Assembly (NCBI GenBank): GCA_023053545.1
Contig: JAKZAN010000002.1
Coordinates: 10,970,790-11,034,789 of the forward strand
DNA length: 64,000 nucleotides
Direction of reading: 5' to 3'
Source of the DNA: Lepidurus packardi
Lineage: Eukaryota; Arthropoda; Branchiopoda; Notostraca; Triopsidae
A model generated the notes under the pieces. That model saw only the letters and a list, made by a program, of their open reading frames with translations. It was not told the DNA's origin and did no database searches. A program made the position numbers and the translations under genes. Position 1 is the stretch's first letter; each line of letters starts with the position of its first letter. Of this stretch, positions 23,341-33,979 are shown one piece after another.

Positions 23341-24263
23341 TCAGTGATGGCTAGAGTAGTAATTTTTTCTGTAGTGGTCAAGGTTGTAAGGCTCGCTGGG
23401 TGTGAATTTTGTTTGATACGAAGGTTGCACTTCATCTTCGTAACCAAAGCTCGGCATGTCCGGTGACTGGCGGCTTGAAGCTCTACTTGGTCCTGTATTG
23501 TAAGAAGGCCCAGAATCGTAATGCTGACTGCTACTTTGCTTCTGCTGGTAATATGGAACTTGGACGTCATGGTAGTCAGTCTGCGGCCGACTGGCATACT
23601 GTCGGGACCCATGGCTGTTCGCGTTAGCAGGAGGACTAGCTGCAGATTTAATTACTGCTTTTGCTAGCATCTGATATGCCAGCAACTTGTCGATATCCGA
23701 CCGAGGTTTGGATTGCTGGCTGCTGGGCACAATTTCCAAAGACTGTCTTCCGCCTTGGCCTCCCTGGATTGACCGGTACTCGGTTGGTGCATTAAAAGGC
23801 GCGGTTTCGGGCAAGTTCCCGTTTTCGTCCAGTATTGAGTAAGCTACTAGCTGAGTTTTGCCGTTTGGAAGGCGGATGGTGTACGATCCCGATAGCGCAT
23901 TAGAATCGCATTGTCCTCCGCCGCCTTGATACCGCGTTTGTTTCGACGAAAGAGCGTGGGTAGTAAAAGCCTGTTAGCTTGACGAAGAAATGCTAAATTA
24001 GTTCACTATGATGAAGCAAAAACCAGAAATTTTTTGACTTTACGGGAGCTAGAGCGCCGTACGTCGGAATTGAGTACTCATGTTGATGCTGAGGTGCAGC
24101 TTTTGGTTCCGGTTTTGGTGCAGGTGCTGGTGCTGCGCGTATAATTATTGGCAACAAGCAAAATAGAAGAATCAAGTACTCCTAAAAGGGTTGAGTTAAA
24201 ACACGGATGTATTAGTTTTGGAGCACATTATTTCCGTTCGTAAATGAAGGCACTTACTCGCAT
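23341..24263 (-). CDS. secreted protein with a strongly diverged R&R-like domain, 257 aa
   Basis: Exons in coding order are 24263-24258 (Met-Arg), 24181-24044 and 23970-23341, all phase 0. The signal peptide is MREYLILLFCLLPIIIRA, then a Pro/Ala-rich linker (APAPAPKPEPKAAPQHQHEY). Exon 3 starts with what looks like a decayed R&R core: ALSGSYTIRLPNGKTQLVAY followed by SILDENGNLPETAP. GSY, LP.G.TQLV.Y and the E.G spacing are kept, but the N-terminal YxFxYxVxD part and the final YxGEA are missing. The rest is Ser/Gln/Tyr-rich and ends NYYSSHH. This could be a cuticle protein that no longer binds chitin, or a subfamily of its own. Promoter and exon layout match the cluster. Confidence 0.75.
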
Positions 24264-24334
24264 GGTCGTAGAGCACTTGTTGCAAGTTTACTTCCAGAAG
24301 ATCGACTAAACCGGGAGACTTCTTTGTGGCGTTG

Positions 24335-24342
24335 CTTTTATA
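24335..24342 (-). promoter_or_regulatory. TATA box of the gene at 23.3-24.3 kb
   Basis: TATAAAAG on the - strand about 72 bases before the ATG. Confidence 0.7.
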
Positions 24343-25583
24343 CTGACCCACGAGAAGTTGTACTCCAACCATTCTTAGAAGAAGATGTTGTTCACCTTAA
24401 TGACCTAAATAATGGAACTAGTTCCTCGTCCAGGATTAGCTGTCAAAGGGCATTGGGGAATGTGGCCTGGTGTGGAGCGAGCCGTAGAATTGGAAGGAGG
24501 GTATGGGGGGATCCTTTTCAGAAGTCCAGTTTTAGAAACAGGAACCTGTAACGACAAAATGTCGAAGTTCCTTCAGTTCAAAGACAAAAAAGCTACTCTT
24601 CTGGGAAACTTCTTCTGGAAAGTATAGTTTCAGGTAAATTATAGAATGACTCGTAATACCCGAATAAACTACTTTTAACCTTTAAAGCCTGCGTTTTGCA
24701 GGCCCAGAATCGAAAATCCGCATTTTGAGGATTCTGAAGTTGGAAAACATTCTTTTATTGTTGATATTACATGGCCGATTTTTATAAATCTGAAAGCAAT
24801 ATTTCTATATGTAGTATACAATTATTTATTTCTAAGCGTGGACATAAAATGCTGGGTATTTCTTGAATGCTCTTTTTTACCTAGTTTTATTTATCAAAAT
24901 GATAAACGGAGCACAATTCAGCCTATTCTATAAGAAAAAAAAAACTAGGGTGTGCAGAATTGGTCTTGGGAGCGGTTGTTAATGTGTACCCAGTAGGTAT
25001 GATTTGTATGATAGCGCTTAACCTGTCTGGTTACTTGCTTCTTCACCATTTGTCTACTGTGATGTCGCGCTATAAACCAGTTTGGCTCACAGAACCGTTC
25101 ATTTAAACAGTTAAGCTACTTCTTAGAATAACTTAATTTTCTCTCAAAAGTTATTTTAGGATTGTTACCTAGAAATAGGTCGTGTATTTTTCAATCTAAA
25201 ACAAAAGAAACACCCGCTTCAACGTGCAATATCTGATTGAAATATTAGGCAGTTGCCTATTTTTGGTGTTATTGTGTGTACGGGCTACGCTGCAAATGCT
25301 TCCTGAATCGCCCAGTGTTATGAGTTTGCAGGAAGTTTGGACAATCTAAATACTTTCCCTGCTATACAGGTCCTGAGAAAGCACCTGAATCAGTTTGAAA
25401 TGCTCTTCTTTGCTCACATGATCAAAAAGAAAACCTTTTAACTTCGATTCATCATTGTATTATATTATCATTCACTGAGCAATAGAGGGTATAAAAGACA
25501 TCAATCACTATTTACAAGTCGAGCTCATTTAACACATTATTTTTAAGCAGATTCACGAATTCCTTTTAAAAGGAAGGTCCAAT
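24343..25583. other. intergenic, no gene seen
   Basis: AT-rich spacer. The open frames at 24324-24627 (+) have no family features and overlap the promoter of the - strand neighbour. Confidence 0.6.
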
Positions 25584-26343
25584 TTAATACTTGATAGGAG
25601 CAGGAGCGACGTACTGACGGGGAGCCTGGTAGGGTTGTTGGGGAGCAACGTATTTGGGCTGAGCGTAAACAACGGGGGCGGGTTGGTAGACAGCAGGAGC
25701 GGGCTTGTAGACAGCAGGAGCGGGTTGATAGGGGGCGGGCTTGTAAACGACTGGAGCTGGTTTGTATTCAACGGGTGCGGGTTTGTATTCAACGGGTGCG
25801 GGTTTGTAGACAACGGGGGCAGGTTGGTAGGCAGGGGCGGGTTTGTAGGCAGGGGCAGGAGCAGCATACACGGCAGGCTTGGCGTACGTTTGAGGGTACT
25901 GGGCTTCTCCTTGGTATTTCACGTCAGCGACCAAACCATATCCGGTGTCAGAGTAGGTGACAGTTTGGAGACGACCGTCAGGAAGACGAACCCAGTAAGA
26001 TCCAGAAACAGTCTTGCCATCTCCGCTGGTTTGTTGGTGGCCAAAATCGTTGTAGTACTCATCCTTCACAGCGTAGCTAAAGGAATACGGTTGGGGAGCG
26101 TATTCCTATATAAATGCAACTATGAATTTTAGCACACTGAACTTATTATTAGGTTATTATTACGTAAGTTGTTGGTCCTTTGTACGCTTGTTGAGGTGCG
26201 GTTTGCACGTACTGAGCTGGAGGACGGTTGTATTGTTGGGAAGCAGCAACTGCGACCAAGGCGGCTATGATGAGAACCTGTGAAGGAAAATAATTTTGGA
26301 AATTGTTTTGCTTGTAAAGATCGCTTGACAATTTTACCTTCAT
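25584..26343 (-). CDS. R&R (CPR) cuticle protein with YKPAP repeats, 213 aa
   Basis: Secreted chitin-binding cuticle protein. Exons in coding order are 26343-26338 (Met-Lys), 26277-26164 and 26105-25584, all phase 0. The signal peptide is MKVLIIAALVAVAAS, followed by a Gln/Tyr/Pro stretch. Exon 3 carries the whole R&R domain: PYSFSYAVKDEYYNDFGHQQ, GSYWVRLPDGRLQTVTYSDT, LVADVKYQGEAQYP. It then has a long repeat tail of YKPAP, VYKPAP and EYKPAP units ending in QYVAPAPIKY. No intron breaks the domain, unlike the three paralogues at 8.9-15.7 kb. Confidence 0.93.
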
Positions 26344-26436
26344 GTTAAGAGAAGTAAAGTAGGGTTGAGTAAACTCGAGTTCTTTAGATGAGACGAGCTG
26401 GTCAGGTTGTGGATACAGTTAGAATTTAGCGTCCAG

Positions 26437-26444
26437 CTTTTATA
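26437..26444 (-). promoter_or_regulatory. TATA box of the CPR gene at 25.6-26.3 kb
   Basis: TATAAAAG on the - strand about 95 bases before the ATG. Confidence 0.7.
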
Positions 26445-27985
26445 CCAACGGAAAGGGAAGTCTACGATGTGTTACACATTGAATGTATCCACTAGAATCA
26501 GGTAAAAATGAAGGTGGCCTTCAGGCCAAGGTGCGCCCTTTCTCCATTGGGTAACATACACAGCATGGTGAAAATGAGAGTGACAGAGAGAAAACGGTCT
26601 GCTTGACAGCAACGAGCTGCTGAACCAGTTTCCTTAACAACAGCTTGCTATGAAAAGCGACTCAACTTAAGTGGCGTCTTATAAAGTCCTGCTAATATAG
26701 ATTTGATTTGCAACATCGTTATAGGATTTGCTATCCGTGAGTGAGCATGCGGAAAGTACCCATATGAAGGTGAAACTATCTGTGCATGGTTTGGGTACAT
26801 AAATTAAAATTAATCTGACAATTACTTGGCACGAAAGGATGTTTTTCCGATGCATCTCATGCACCTTACCGTACTACATTGGAATAAAAGTCGATATTTT
26901 TGCACCAACGAAATATACTTATTAAAGGGCGATATGAATTTCTGAATTAAAATGTGAATCGTTTATTGGAAGTAATTCACTACCAAAAGGTTTGAAATTA
27001 GGAATAAATAAATCGTAAACAGCGATACATTAGAAATTAAACGAAAATTGTATATATTTATCATGAGATTACGAAATTTTCTGTTGTGTATGTTAAGGTT
27101 TAAATTCAAATGATAGTGTTTAATGAGGATAACCTTGCACAGCAAGATTCGGTATTATTACTATCCTATTAGTATTATTTTCCGGTATGTGGTGAATCTA
27201 TAGTTTATGTTCTCCCTGCAAGAAACACCTCCCAGCGAACTACAGTTTAGTTGTCGTAGGCTAACTTACTATTTTTGCTTTAATTAGAGATAACGCCAAA
27301 CTCATATAATGTTTGGTTGGAAAGCGAAAGTTCCCCGTGGATACAGTTCCCCTTTGATGCTGTGAAAGCAGAAAGTTTCTATAGGTACAGCAAAAGTCGG
27401 GTCTTAGAGAGTGAAAGGTGAACTTCTTTTAGCTCAACCTGTTGAAAAAAGAGAGCAGGATGGTTAAAGGGGATTAAAAAGGCTCTTTTGACGGTATTAA
27501 ATTAGAATTGAGGGAAAAAATTGGCTACGCCTCACTATAGAATCCCTTTTTTCCCTTCCAAGAAGCCTAAACAAGACCCATCCAATACTGATGGTCTTGG
27601 TAACTTGTTTGAGTTTTTTTACCTATACGAAGCAACTTCACTGTTAGGGTTTCTCTACCTTCATAAATGGACTATCGAGTCCTGTTTTTATGTCTCAAGA
27701 TTTCTCTTTTGAAGCATCCCATAGCCAGCTCTATTTGGATTTTAGAGAACATTTTCCTGCTCACTTGGACTGCAGTACTAATGTAAATTGTTCAATATGT
27801 AAATGGAGCTGTCGCTCCATGAACAAAAAGAAAACAAAGGAATTTTTTTAAGCCTTTGGGTGGCCATGACGTATATTTATCTCTTAGTAAAATTTTAAAT
27901 AAATTAGGGGGAGTCATAGATTAGCGCTGGGGTCAGAGTTACGAATTATTCCGATTGTGGAAAGGACCAATTAGTTACAAATTCC
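26445..27985. other. intergenic, no gene seen
   Basis: AT-rich spacer. The small open frames are unsupported and share no family features. Confidence 0.6.
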
Positions 27986-28501
27986 TTAGTATTTAGGGGC
28001 AGGGTAAGAGGGCTTGTAGTCGGCTTTGTAAGCGGAGCCTTCAATGCGAGTTTCAGCAACCAAACCAGAGTTTCCTTCTACTTTGTAGGTGACAATTTGG
28101 GTGCGTCCGTCGGGCAACAATACTTTGTAGGATCCGCTGACCACTTTACCGTCGCTAGATTCTTGGGCGCTGTGTTCCTTGTAGGTAGGCTCATCCTTGA
28201 CAAGGTAATCGTACTGGTAGGGAGAGCTGGGCTCCTATAATAATTGTTTGTTTTTATTATGTATATCATGAGCATCAGGATACTTACATAAGATTTGTAG
28301 GCAGAAGGAGCGGGGTAGGCAGCAGGAGCGGGATAGGCTTCGGGGGCGGGGTAGGCAGGGGCTGGTTTGTAAACGGGAACTGGTTTGTATTGCGAAACAG
28401 CAGCAGCGGCAGCAATCAACGTTACGAAAATTAGGACCTAAGCAAAATTGGTATAAGTTAAATTAACTTTCAAGAGAATATACTGTACATCTTACCTTCA
28501 T
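27986..28501 (-). CDS. R&R (CPR) cuticle protein, 134 aa
   Basis: Secreted chitin-binding cuticle protein. Exons in coding order are 28501-28496 (Met-Lys), 28437-28288 and 28234-27986, all phase 0. The signal peptide is MKVLIFVTLIAAAAAVS, then a YKPAPAYPAPEAYPAPAAYP repeat. Exon 3 holds the R&R domain: PYQYDYLVKDEPTYKEHSAQ, GSYKVLLPDGRTQIVTYKVE, GLVAETRIEGSAYK. The usual VxYxGEA end is replaced by TRIEGSA. The protein ends in PSYPAPKY. It is short and compact compared with its neighbours. Confidence 0.92.
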
Positions 28502-28590
28502 TATTGCTTCGATAAGTTCCTTGCGGATGAAAAGGGCTGTTGCTGTTGGTTGGTGGAGGTCTGTTGTCTGATTTAGGGTACAATAAGCCT

Positions 28591-28597
28591 TTATATA
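28591..28597 (-). promoter_or_regulatory. TATA box of the CPR gene at 28.0-28.5 kb
   Basis: TATATAA on the - strand about 90 bases before the ATG. Confidence 0.7.
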
Positions 28598-30065
28598 CCA
28601 CATTCTCACTTCAATTGTTGTGTGCTTTAAGTGCAAACATTCACCAAGATTCGCTACGGGGCAGGGCGCAGTCCTAGGCTCGCCAATGTAGATGCCAAAA
28701 TCATGCTAAAGTACTCATCCGAGTCAGTATCGATCTAGGGCAAAGATACGTCAGCGACTATCATTCGCTTGGTGCATGATAGCGAAATGCATACGATTTA
28801 ATATTTGAGTTGCCTTTGTTTTTAACCCATTTTGCGGATGTAGCCTCTAAGTTTGTAAATGAGGCCCAGGTTACGCATTTTTCATACCACACCGAAAAAA
28901 ATCGCCAGTATCCTTGCTTGTCAGTCGTCTTCGCTCACTGAAGGTTTCGTAGCTATGGAAAAACAAAAAGCTTGTTTGTAATGATTATCTCCATGGGTTT
29001 TCTCATATGGTTCATTACTCGCTCCCTTGGTGTACGAAGTTACAGTCACGGTGTTAAATTATAAAGTTATACATGAGTTATACGCGCATAAGTTTTAATT
29101 GGCTTGTCTGAATGTACCGAATTGTAAACAAATTGAGATCCTCTTACATTATAAGCAAAGTTTGTTTGATCGCAATTGCAGTTTGCATCGTTCTGATGAA
29201 GGTATTAAAACCTCCAGCAAGTAAAGGGGCTGTTTGGCGATAATGACAAACGCAATCCTGAACACTCGTTAAGATCTTACTTTGTTGTCGGATAATTGGT
29301 AAATATTCATGCGCTTGATTCTTATCTGAGAAGTACTTGTTATCCATCCTTTGAAAGGTTAAAAACAGAAGTGGTTCAAAGGAATTTACCTCGTTCCCAA
29401 ACTAGTTCTTCATTTTCCATGGTAACCTATGTATTGGAAAGTTTTTGTTAATACATATCTCTCTCTAGCGCCCTGGAGGATAGTGAGAGTGCTTCGGATG
29501 GCCTTGCTTTGCTCCATAAACACACGACTACAGCTAACGAACTGGACCTGGGCAATCTAGAAAAATTCTCGTGTGTTCCATAGCATTAAAGCAAGATTAC
29601 GTCAACTAGAAAAATAGTAAAAGATGAATTCTCATTGCTTTCTTTTTTACTTTCATGTGTAATAAAAGTACAAAATCACTTTCGTTAACTCCGGGTTGCT
29701 ACAAGAGATGTTTTCTGGATCACGTGATGATATTAGTAAGCAAAATAGGGGCAAAACTCATTTAAAAGGCATCGCAGCATGTTACAAATAAGGACAGGTA
29801 AAGCTGTGCTAGGACTCCCCTTCTCTTTTGCTTTGAAACTCGAAATAGATGCGCATATGGGCTATCGGTGAGAGTAGTTTACAAATCGACCAACAAAATG
29901 AAGCTTGCGGTGGAATGTTTTGGGCAACACAAGCCTGTAAAAGAAAACGAAAGAAAACCACAACTATGGAAGTGCGAAGGATCTTCTCTACTTCGTGCAT
30001 CACGATTTCAGCAGCGTGGGAGATCCAGCAACCTGCTTGCCATGAATGGAAAGGAAGACGAGCAC
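28598..30065. other. intergenic between divergent CPR genes, no gene seen
   Basis: Separates the - strand gene at 28 kb from the + strand gene at 30.2 kb. The open frames at 29809-30186 on both strands overlap the + strand promoter and are not supported. Confidence 0.6.
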
Positions 30066-30101
30066 TATATAAACCGGGAACAATGCATCCAAACTCATCC
30101 A
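30066..30101 (+). promoter_or_regulatory. TATA box and initiator, CPR gene at 30.2 kb
   Basis: TATATAA at 30066-30072 and TCCAGT at about 30096-30101, roughly 30 bases apart. Confidence 0.7.
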
Positions 30102-30169
30102 GTACTTCACCGACTTGATACAAACCATCTTCCATTGCGAAAACCGAATCATCTTTCTTTGCAAAAACC

Positions 30170-30785
30170 ATGAAGGTAAAATCCAACTATTTGAATACGA
30201 TTCGTTATTATATTTTCAAATTGTGTCTGACCACCCTATTTTCTCAACTTCTGCATTAGGTCCTTATCCTCGCAGTTTTGGTGGCCGTAGCTGCTGCTCA
30301 GTACAACAATGCTCCCGGAACGGGCCGTCCAGCCCAGCAACCGGCTAGCTACAACAACAACAACGCTCGTGGTGGTCAAGAAGTAAGAATTCTGGTTGGA
30401 ATTCAAATTCAGTCAATATAGTAGCTAACAATAACTTAAATTTTCTAGCCTCCTCAGCCGTACAACTTCAACTGGGCTGTGAAGGATGACGCTTCCGGTA
30501 ACGACTATGGCCACCAGGAGTCTAGCGACGGACGTGTCGTTTCGGGCTCTTATCGAGTTCTTTTGCCCGATGGCCGTGTACAGGTAAGTCAACTCACTAC
30601 GCTAACTTGAGATACTAAAGGTAATTCAGTTTTACTAAATATATTATACTTAGGTGGTTAGCTACACCGTGGAAGGAGATAAAGGTTACCAAGCGCAGGT
30701 CACCTACGAAGGTGAAGCCCGCGTTCAACATCGTGCGGGGCAAAACACTCATGGATCTGCAGCCTCTGGCAACCGCAATTACTAA
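30170..30785 (+). CDS. R&R (CPR) cuticle protein, 131 aa
   Basis: Secreted chitin-binding cuticle protein. Exons are 30170-30175 (Met-Lys), 30260-30382, 30449-30583 and 30654-30785, all phase 0. The signal peptide is MKVLILAVLVAVAAAQ, then an Asn/Gln/Pro linker. The R&R domain is split: exon 3 gives PYNFNWAVKDDASGNDYGHQ and GSYRVLLPDGRVQ; exon 4 gives VVSYTVEGDKGYQAQVTYEG and EARVQH. The intron falls after Gln of GRVQ in phase 0. That is five codons downstream of the phase-1 site used in the genes at 8.9-15.7 kb, so the two introns arose or moved independently. The tail is short (GSAASGNRNY). Confidence 0.92.
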
Positions 30786-32267
30786 GGAATACTCTGTCTT
30801 TTTCAACTTTCCTGAAAATTGTCGACTGGAACTTATTATATTATAAGTGCGCTTAATTTATAAAAATAAGTATATACTTTGTATTTAAAAAAACGGCCAG
30901 CAGATGTGTGTATTTTTATGCAATCGGATTTTGCAGAGACTAAGAAATAACAATGTTTTTCTTGCAAATAATCAGCATTTCTTCTCCTATATTAAGAGGG
31001 TATTGCGTCCATGGTTAAGGTTAGGGAAAGTGCTCTATTCAAGAAACCTACCGGAAAGGTAGCCGGCGGGAGCAGATGCATCGGTGTGCTCGCGTTTGGA
31101 ATAATAATGATGCTTTTCTACCATAGTAATTCGCTTTGGGTAATAAAGATGTTCTATTCTAAGGGCCATTAGGCGCAGACTAGGGTTCAGTAAATGATGA
31201 TACCAGTAGCATAGCTCAACTAATTTGCATGGCAATAATCCATAATCTTGGATCCTTTTTGGACGATGCCGTTAATGTTAATTTACATAAAGACCTTGGC
31301 AAGAGTAACCCAAATTGGTCATCCTTGAACAGGTAAAAGACATTTTAATTTCCTTGGAGGGAGACGTTGCTCTACGAAACAAAGAAAACTAACCCACCGG
31401 AAGCTAGTTATTTCTTTTCTTTGATGAGTATAAACTTAAGGTCTTATCAGAAAAAATGCAATTGAAAGCTAAAGATTTGTCTGCTTTCTGAATGAAAGCC
31501 AGTTACAACAAACAAGTGTTTGCCTCAAACAATTCGAAGGCTGAAATGGTGCCAAATTAAGGAGCTGTGACAATGAACTGCCAACCTTATTGCCAATTTG
31601 GATAGACGCTTTAGAAGAAAAACTGCAAAAAAATGAAAGTCAAAGGACAAACGTTCAGACACCATAATCAGTGTCGTCAAGACCAAGGCCATTCCGGTGC
31701 ACAAATCTACTCAAGGCTGTGAACAAGAAAATTTTAGGTAAGCCGTCCAATATATCAGAAACACGGCGTTTTCCGATCATTGAAATATTGCGATGACAGG
31801 GAGGAATGTACCCTAATAGTTCCATGCGTGATTCCTTCATGAACGCACGTCCATCGTAGTGTCAAGGTGGACACCTAAGGTATGCGAAGACATTAATAAA
31901 TAGTGAATTGCTGTAGCGAATGAACTACGCAATTAAAATAGAAAACTGGATTTAATTGCTTTAATTGATTTACATTTTCCGTAGTAAATTTCAATTTATA
32001 CCTGTTCTGTTCGACGCCCTGTCACTGAACGTGGATGAGCTTGACTAAGCTCGGAAAGGAAGGTGCCGAACCTGAGTTTGGGAAGTATCCATGCGTAATA
32101 CGCTTGACGCGGAAGTTTCCCAAAGACCGGAATTGGGTTAATTGAGCCTACAAGCAGGAAGGAAACAGTCCTTGCCGTTGGTAGTTAACCTTCGCTTACT
32201 TGATCAGAAAAGTCTTCGGCCCTATCTTCTCCTCTCCGGCAGTCGTTAATAGCGACCTTGCCTATCC
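30786..32267. other. intergenic, no gene seen
   Basis: AT-rich spacer with no supportable coding sequence. Confidence 0.6.
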
Positions 32268-32275
32268 TATAAAAG
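32268..32275 (+). promoter_or_regulatory. TATA box of the gene at 32.4 kb
   Basis: TATAAAAG about 135 bases before the ATG at 32410. Confidence 0.6.
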
Positions 32276-32409
32276 CGGATATGCACGGTGTCCCAATGCA
32301 TCCATTCGTAGGAAGTGCGTGCTCCAGCTTGCATCTCTAGACAAGACGGAGATCGAAACTACTGTTATTTTTGATTGACTTATCTTCTAAACTAACAGTG
32401 AAGTGCACG

Positions 32410-32963
32410 ATGAAAACCGTAAGTTCTAGTTTGCATAATTTTCCATAGTTTTTTTAGCATTCATACATGCTTAAGCAACTAAGTATGATTATAAGTAGCC
32501 ATTCAGTTTCTATTGCATCTATTAGAGATTGTGTCGAGACAGGCAAAGTTTCGATAAGCGCAAGAAAAGACCATGATTAGTGAAGTTTCACTTTCTTCAG
32601 TACTTTCTCTTTAATGGCATACCTCTCTTATCTCAGGTATTGTGTCTACTTACCGCTTTGGCATTTGCAGCAGCACTACCGGCTGCGGATCCCCAGCGTC
32701 AGAGAAACAGATTCCTGCCCGTGGTACATGCACCGGATTATCCCGAAGTATCATCTGACTCCGCGGAAAAACAAAGCCCTCCTCAACGTAATTCGGCACC
32801 GACTCATCAACAGCGTCCTAATTTCCAGTCCGGAGACATTTTCAGACCTTCCTTCCCTTGGGACGATTTGGACCACTTCGACTCTGAATCTCGCACGTAT
32901 GGCGCTTCTTTACCTAACGCGTATCACTTGCCTTCACAGTATGAAGATGTAAACATTAATTAA
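32410..32963 (+). CDS. secreted protein linked to a broken R&R exon, 111 aa as read
   Basis: Exons are 32410-32418 (Met-Lys-Thr) and 32637-32963. The spliced start MKTVLCLLTALAFAAALP is a signal peptide. The mature part is polar (QRQRNRFLPVVHAPDYPEVS, then Gln/Pro/Ser-rich, WDDLDHFDSESRTYG) and ends QYEDVNIN at a TAA. It has no R&R domain as read. However, a GT donor at 32897 joined to an AG at 33026-33027 would keep frame into TYRFEYEVHDQPG, the start of an R&R domain, which then breaks (see 33028-33144). So either this short form is the product, or the gene is a CPR gene that lost its domain by frameshift. Confidence 0.6.
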
Positions 32964-33027
32964 AGAGTCTATGGAGTATTTAAGCAAAAACATAAGAGAA
33001 ATACAAAGTTTTATAAGAACCCATCAG

Positions 33028-33144
33028 TTATCGGTTTGAATACGAGGTCCATGACCAACCTGGGGTCGAGAGTAGAGTACCAATGCAATGAATATCGTAA
33101 AGGGCACGTTACTCGTGGATCTTTTCAGGCAGATCTTCCTGTTG
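33028..33144 (+). pseudogene. frameshifted R&R domain remnant
   Basis: Frame one reads YRFEYEVHDQPGVESRVPMQ, then a stop at 33089-33091. One base over, the next frame reads QCNEYRKGHVTRGSFQADLP then VG, up to a G|GT site at 33144. The two halves align in order with intact neighbours (VKDEPTYKEHSAQESS, then VVSGSYKVLLPDG). The GT falls at the same phase-1 point inside LPDG as in the genes at 8.9-15.7 kb. No following exon was found. The frameshift could be real decay or a one-base sequencing error. Confidence 0.65.
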
Positions 33145-33890
33145 GTTAGAGGTAAAAACAAAACTAAAAAAGTTAAGGAAAAAATACTTAAGACACTAGA
33201 ACAAAAGAGTGAGAAGTATGGCCAAACAAATTATCTTTTTGTTCTTGTTGCATCCAGAACCCTGGCTAACCAGGAAGGCTTTTTATGCTGAATTTACCAC
33301 GAAGGTCAGTTTATACCTGCTACAGTCGGTCAACCTGTTTTGTTTAAAACTTCGGCTGACCTTCTGAAATAGCCTCCTTTGCCTTTTCGCATTATTTATC
33401 AATGTCGCCAGCATCTCGCTTAATTGAACACAAAAAAACATGGGGAACAGTCCACCGGTTCCAGTCGACGCAATCCCAAATTCCTAACTCCCGTCCTATT
33501 ACCACTCGTAACACTTGACGCCGCAATAACAGCACCTTAGCTTATATAAACCTAGTCTTTTCTTGTTGTTTTTTTCAATGCAAAATAACAAATGCCCCAA
33601 TTTCTGTACCAGTGACATAAGCCAAACATCTCGAAAACTGGACACGAGCTCATGCTTTGTACATGTCTTCATCAGAACATGATCTCTTTCTAGTATAATC
33701 AGATTTTCAAAGCTTTAATTAAGCTTTAATTGGAGTCCAATTGTTCCTTTGCAGGTACAAAGCTTAGCCAGTTTATACCGTCATCAAGCAGCGTACCAAC
33801 ACACTAGCAACACAATATAATGAACCTCCTATCTACACATAAGAATTCCTTGACCAAAGAATGCTTAAAAGCAATAGTAACTTCAATCAC
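33145..33890. other. intergenic, no gene seen
   Basis: Boundary between the cuticle cluster and SKIV2L. The final exon expected for the broken CPR gene was not found here. Confidence 0.55.
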
Positions 33891-33896
33891 TTTATT
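33891..33896 (-). terminator. polyA signal of SKIV2L
   Basis: AATAAA on the - strand 84 bases after the stop codon. Confidence 0.6.
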
Positions 33897-33979
33897 TTAC
33901 CCATGTTATGTGTACAATACAGTGCGTGCCAAAAAGATGCAAAAATAATTTAGCTCAAACAGGTCCGAAAGGTTGAAGT

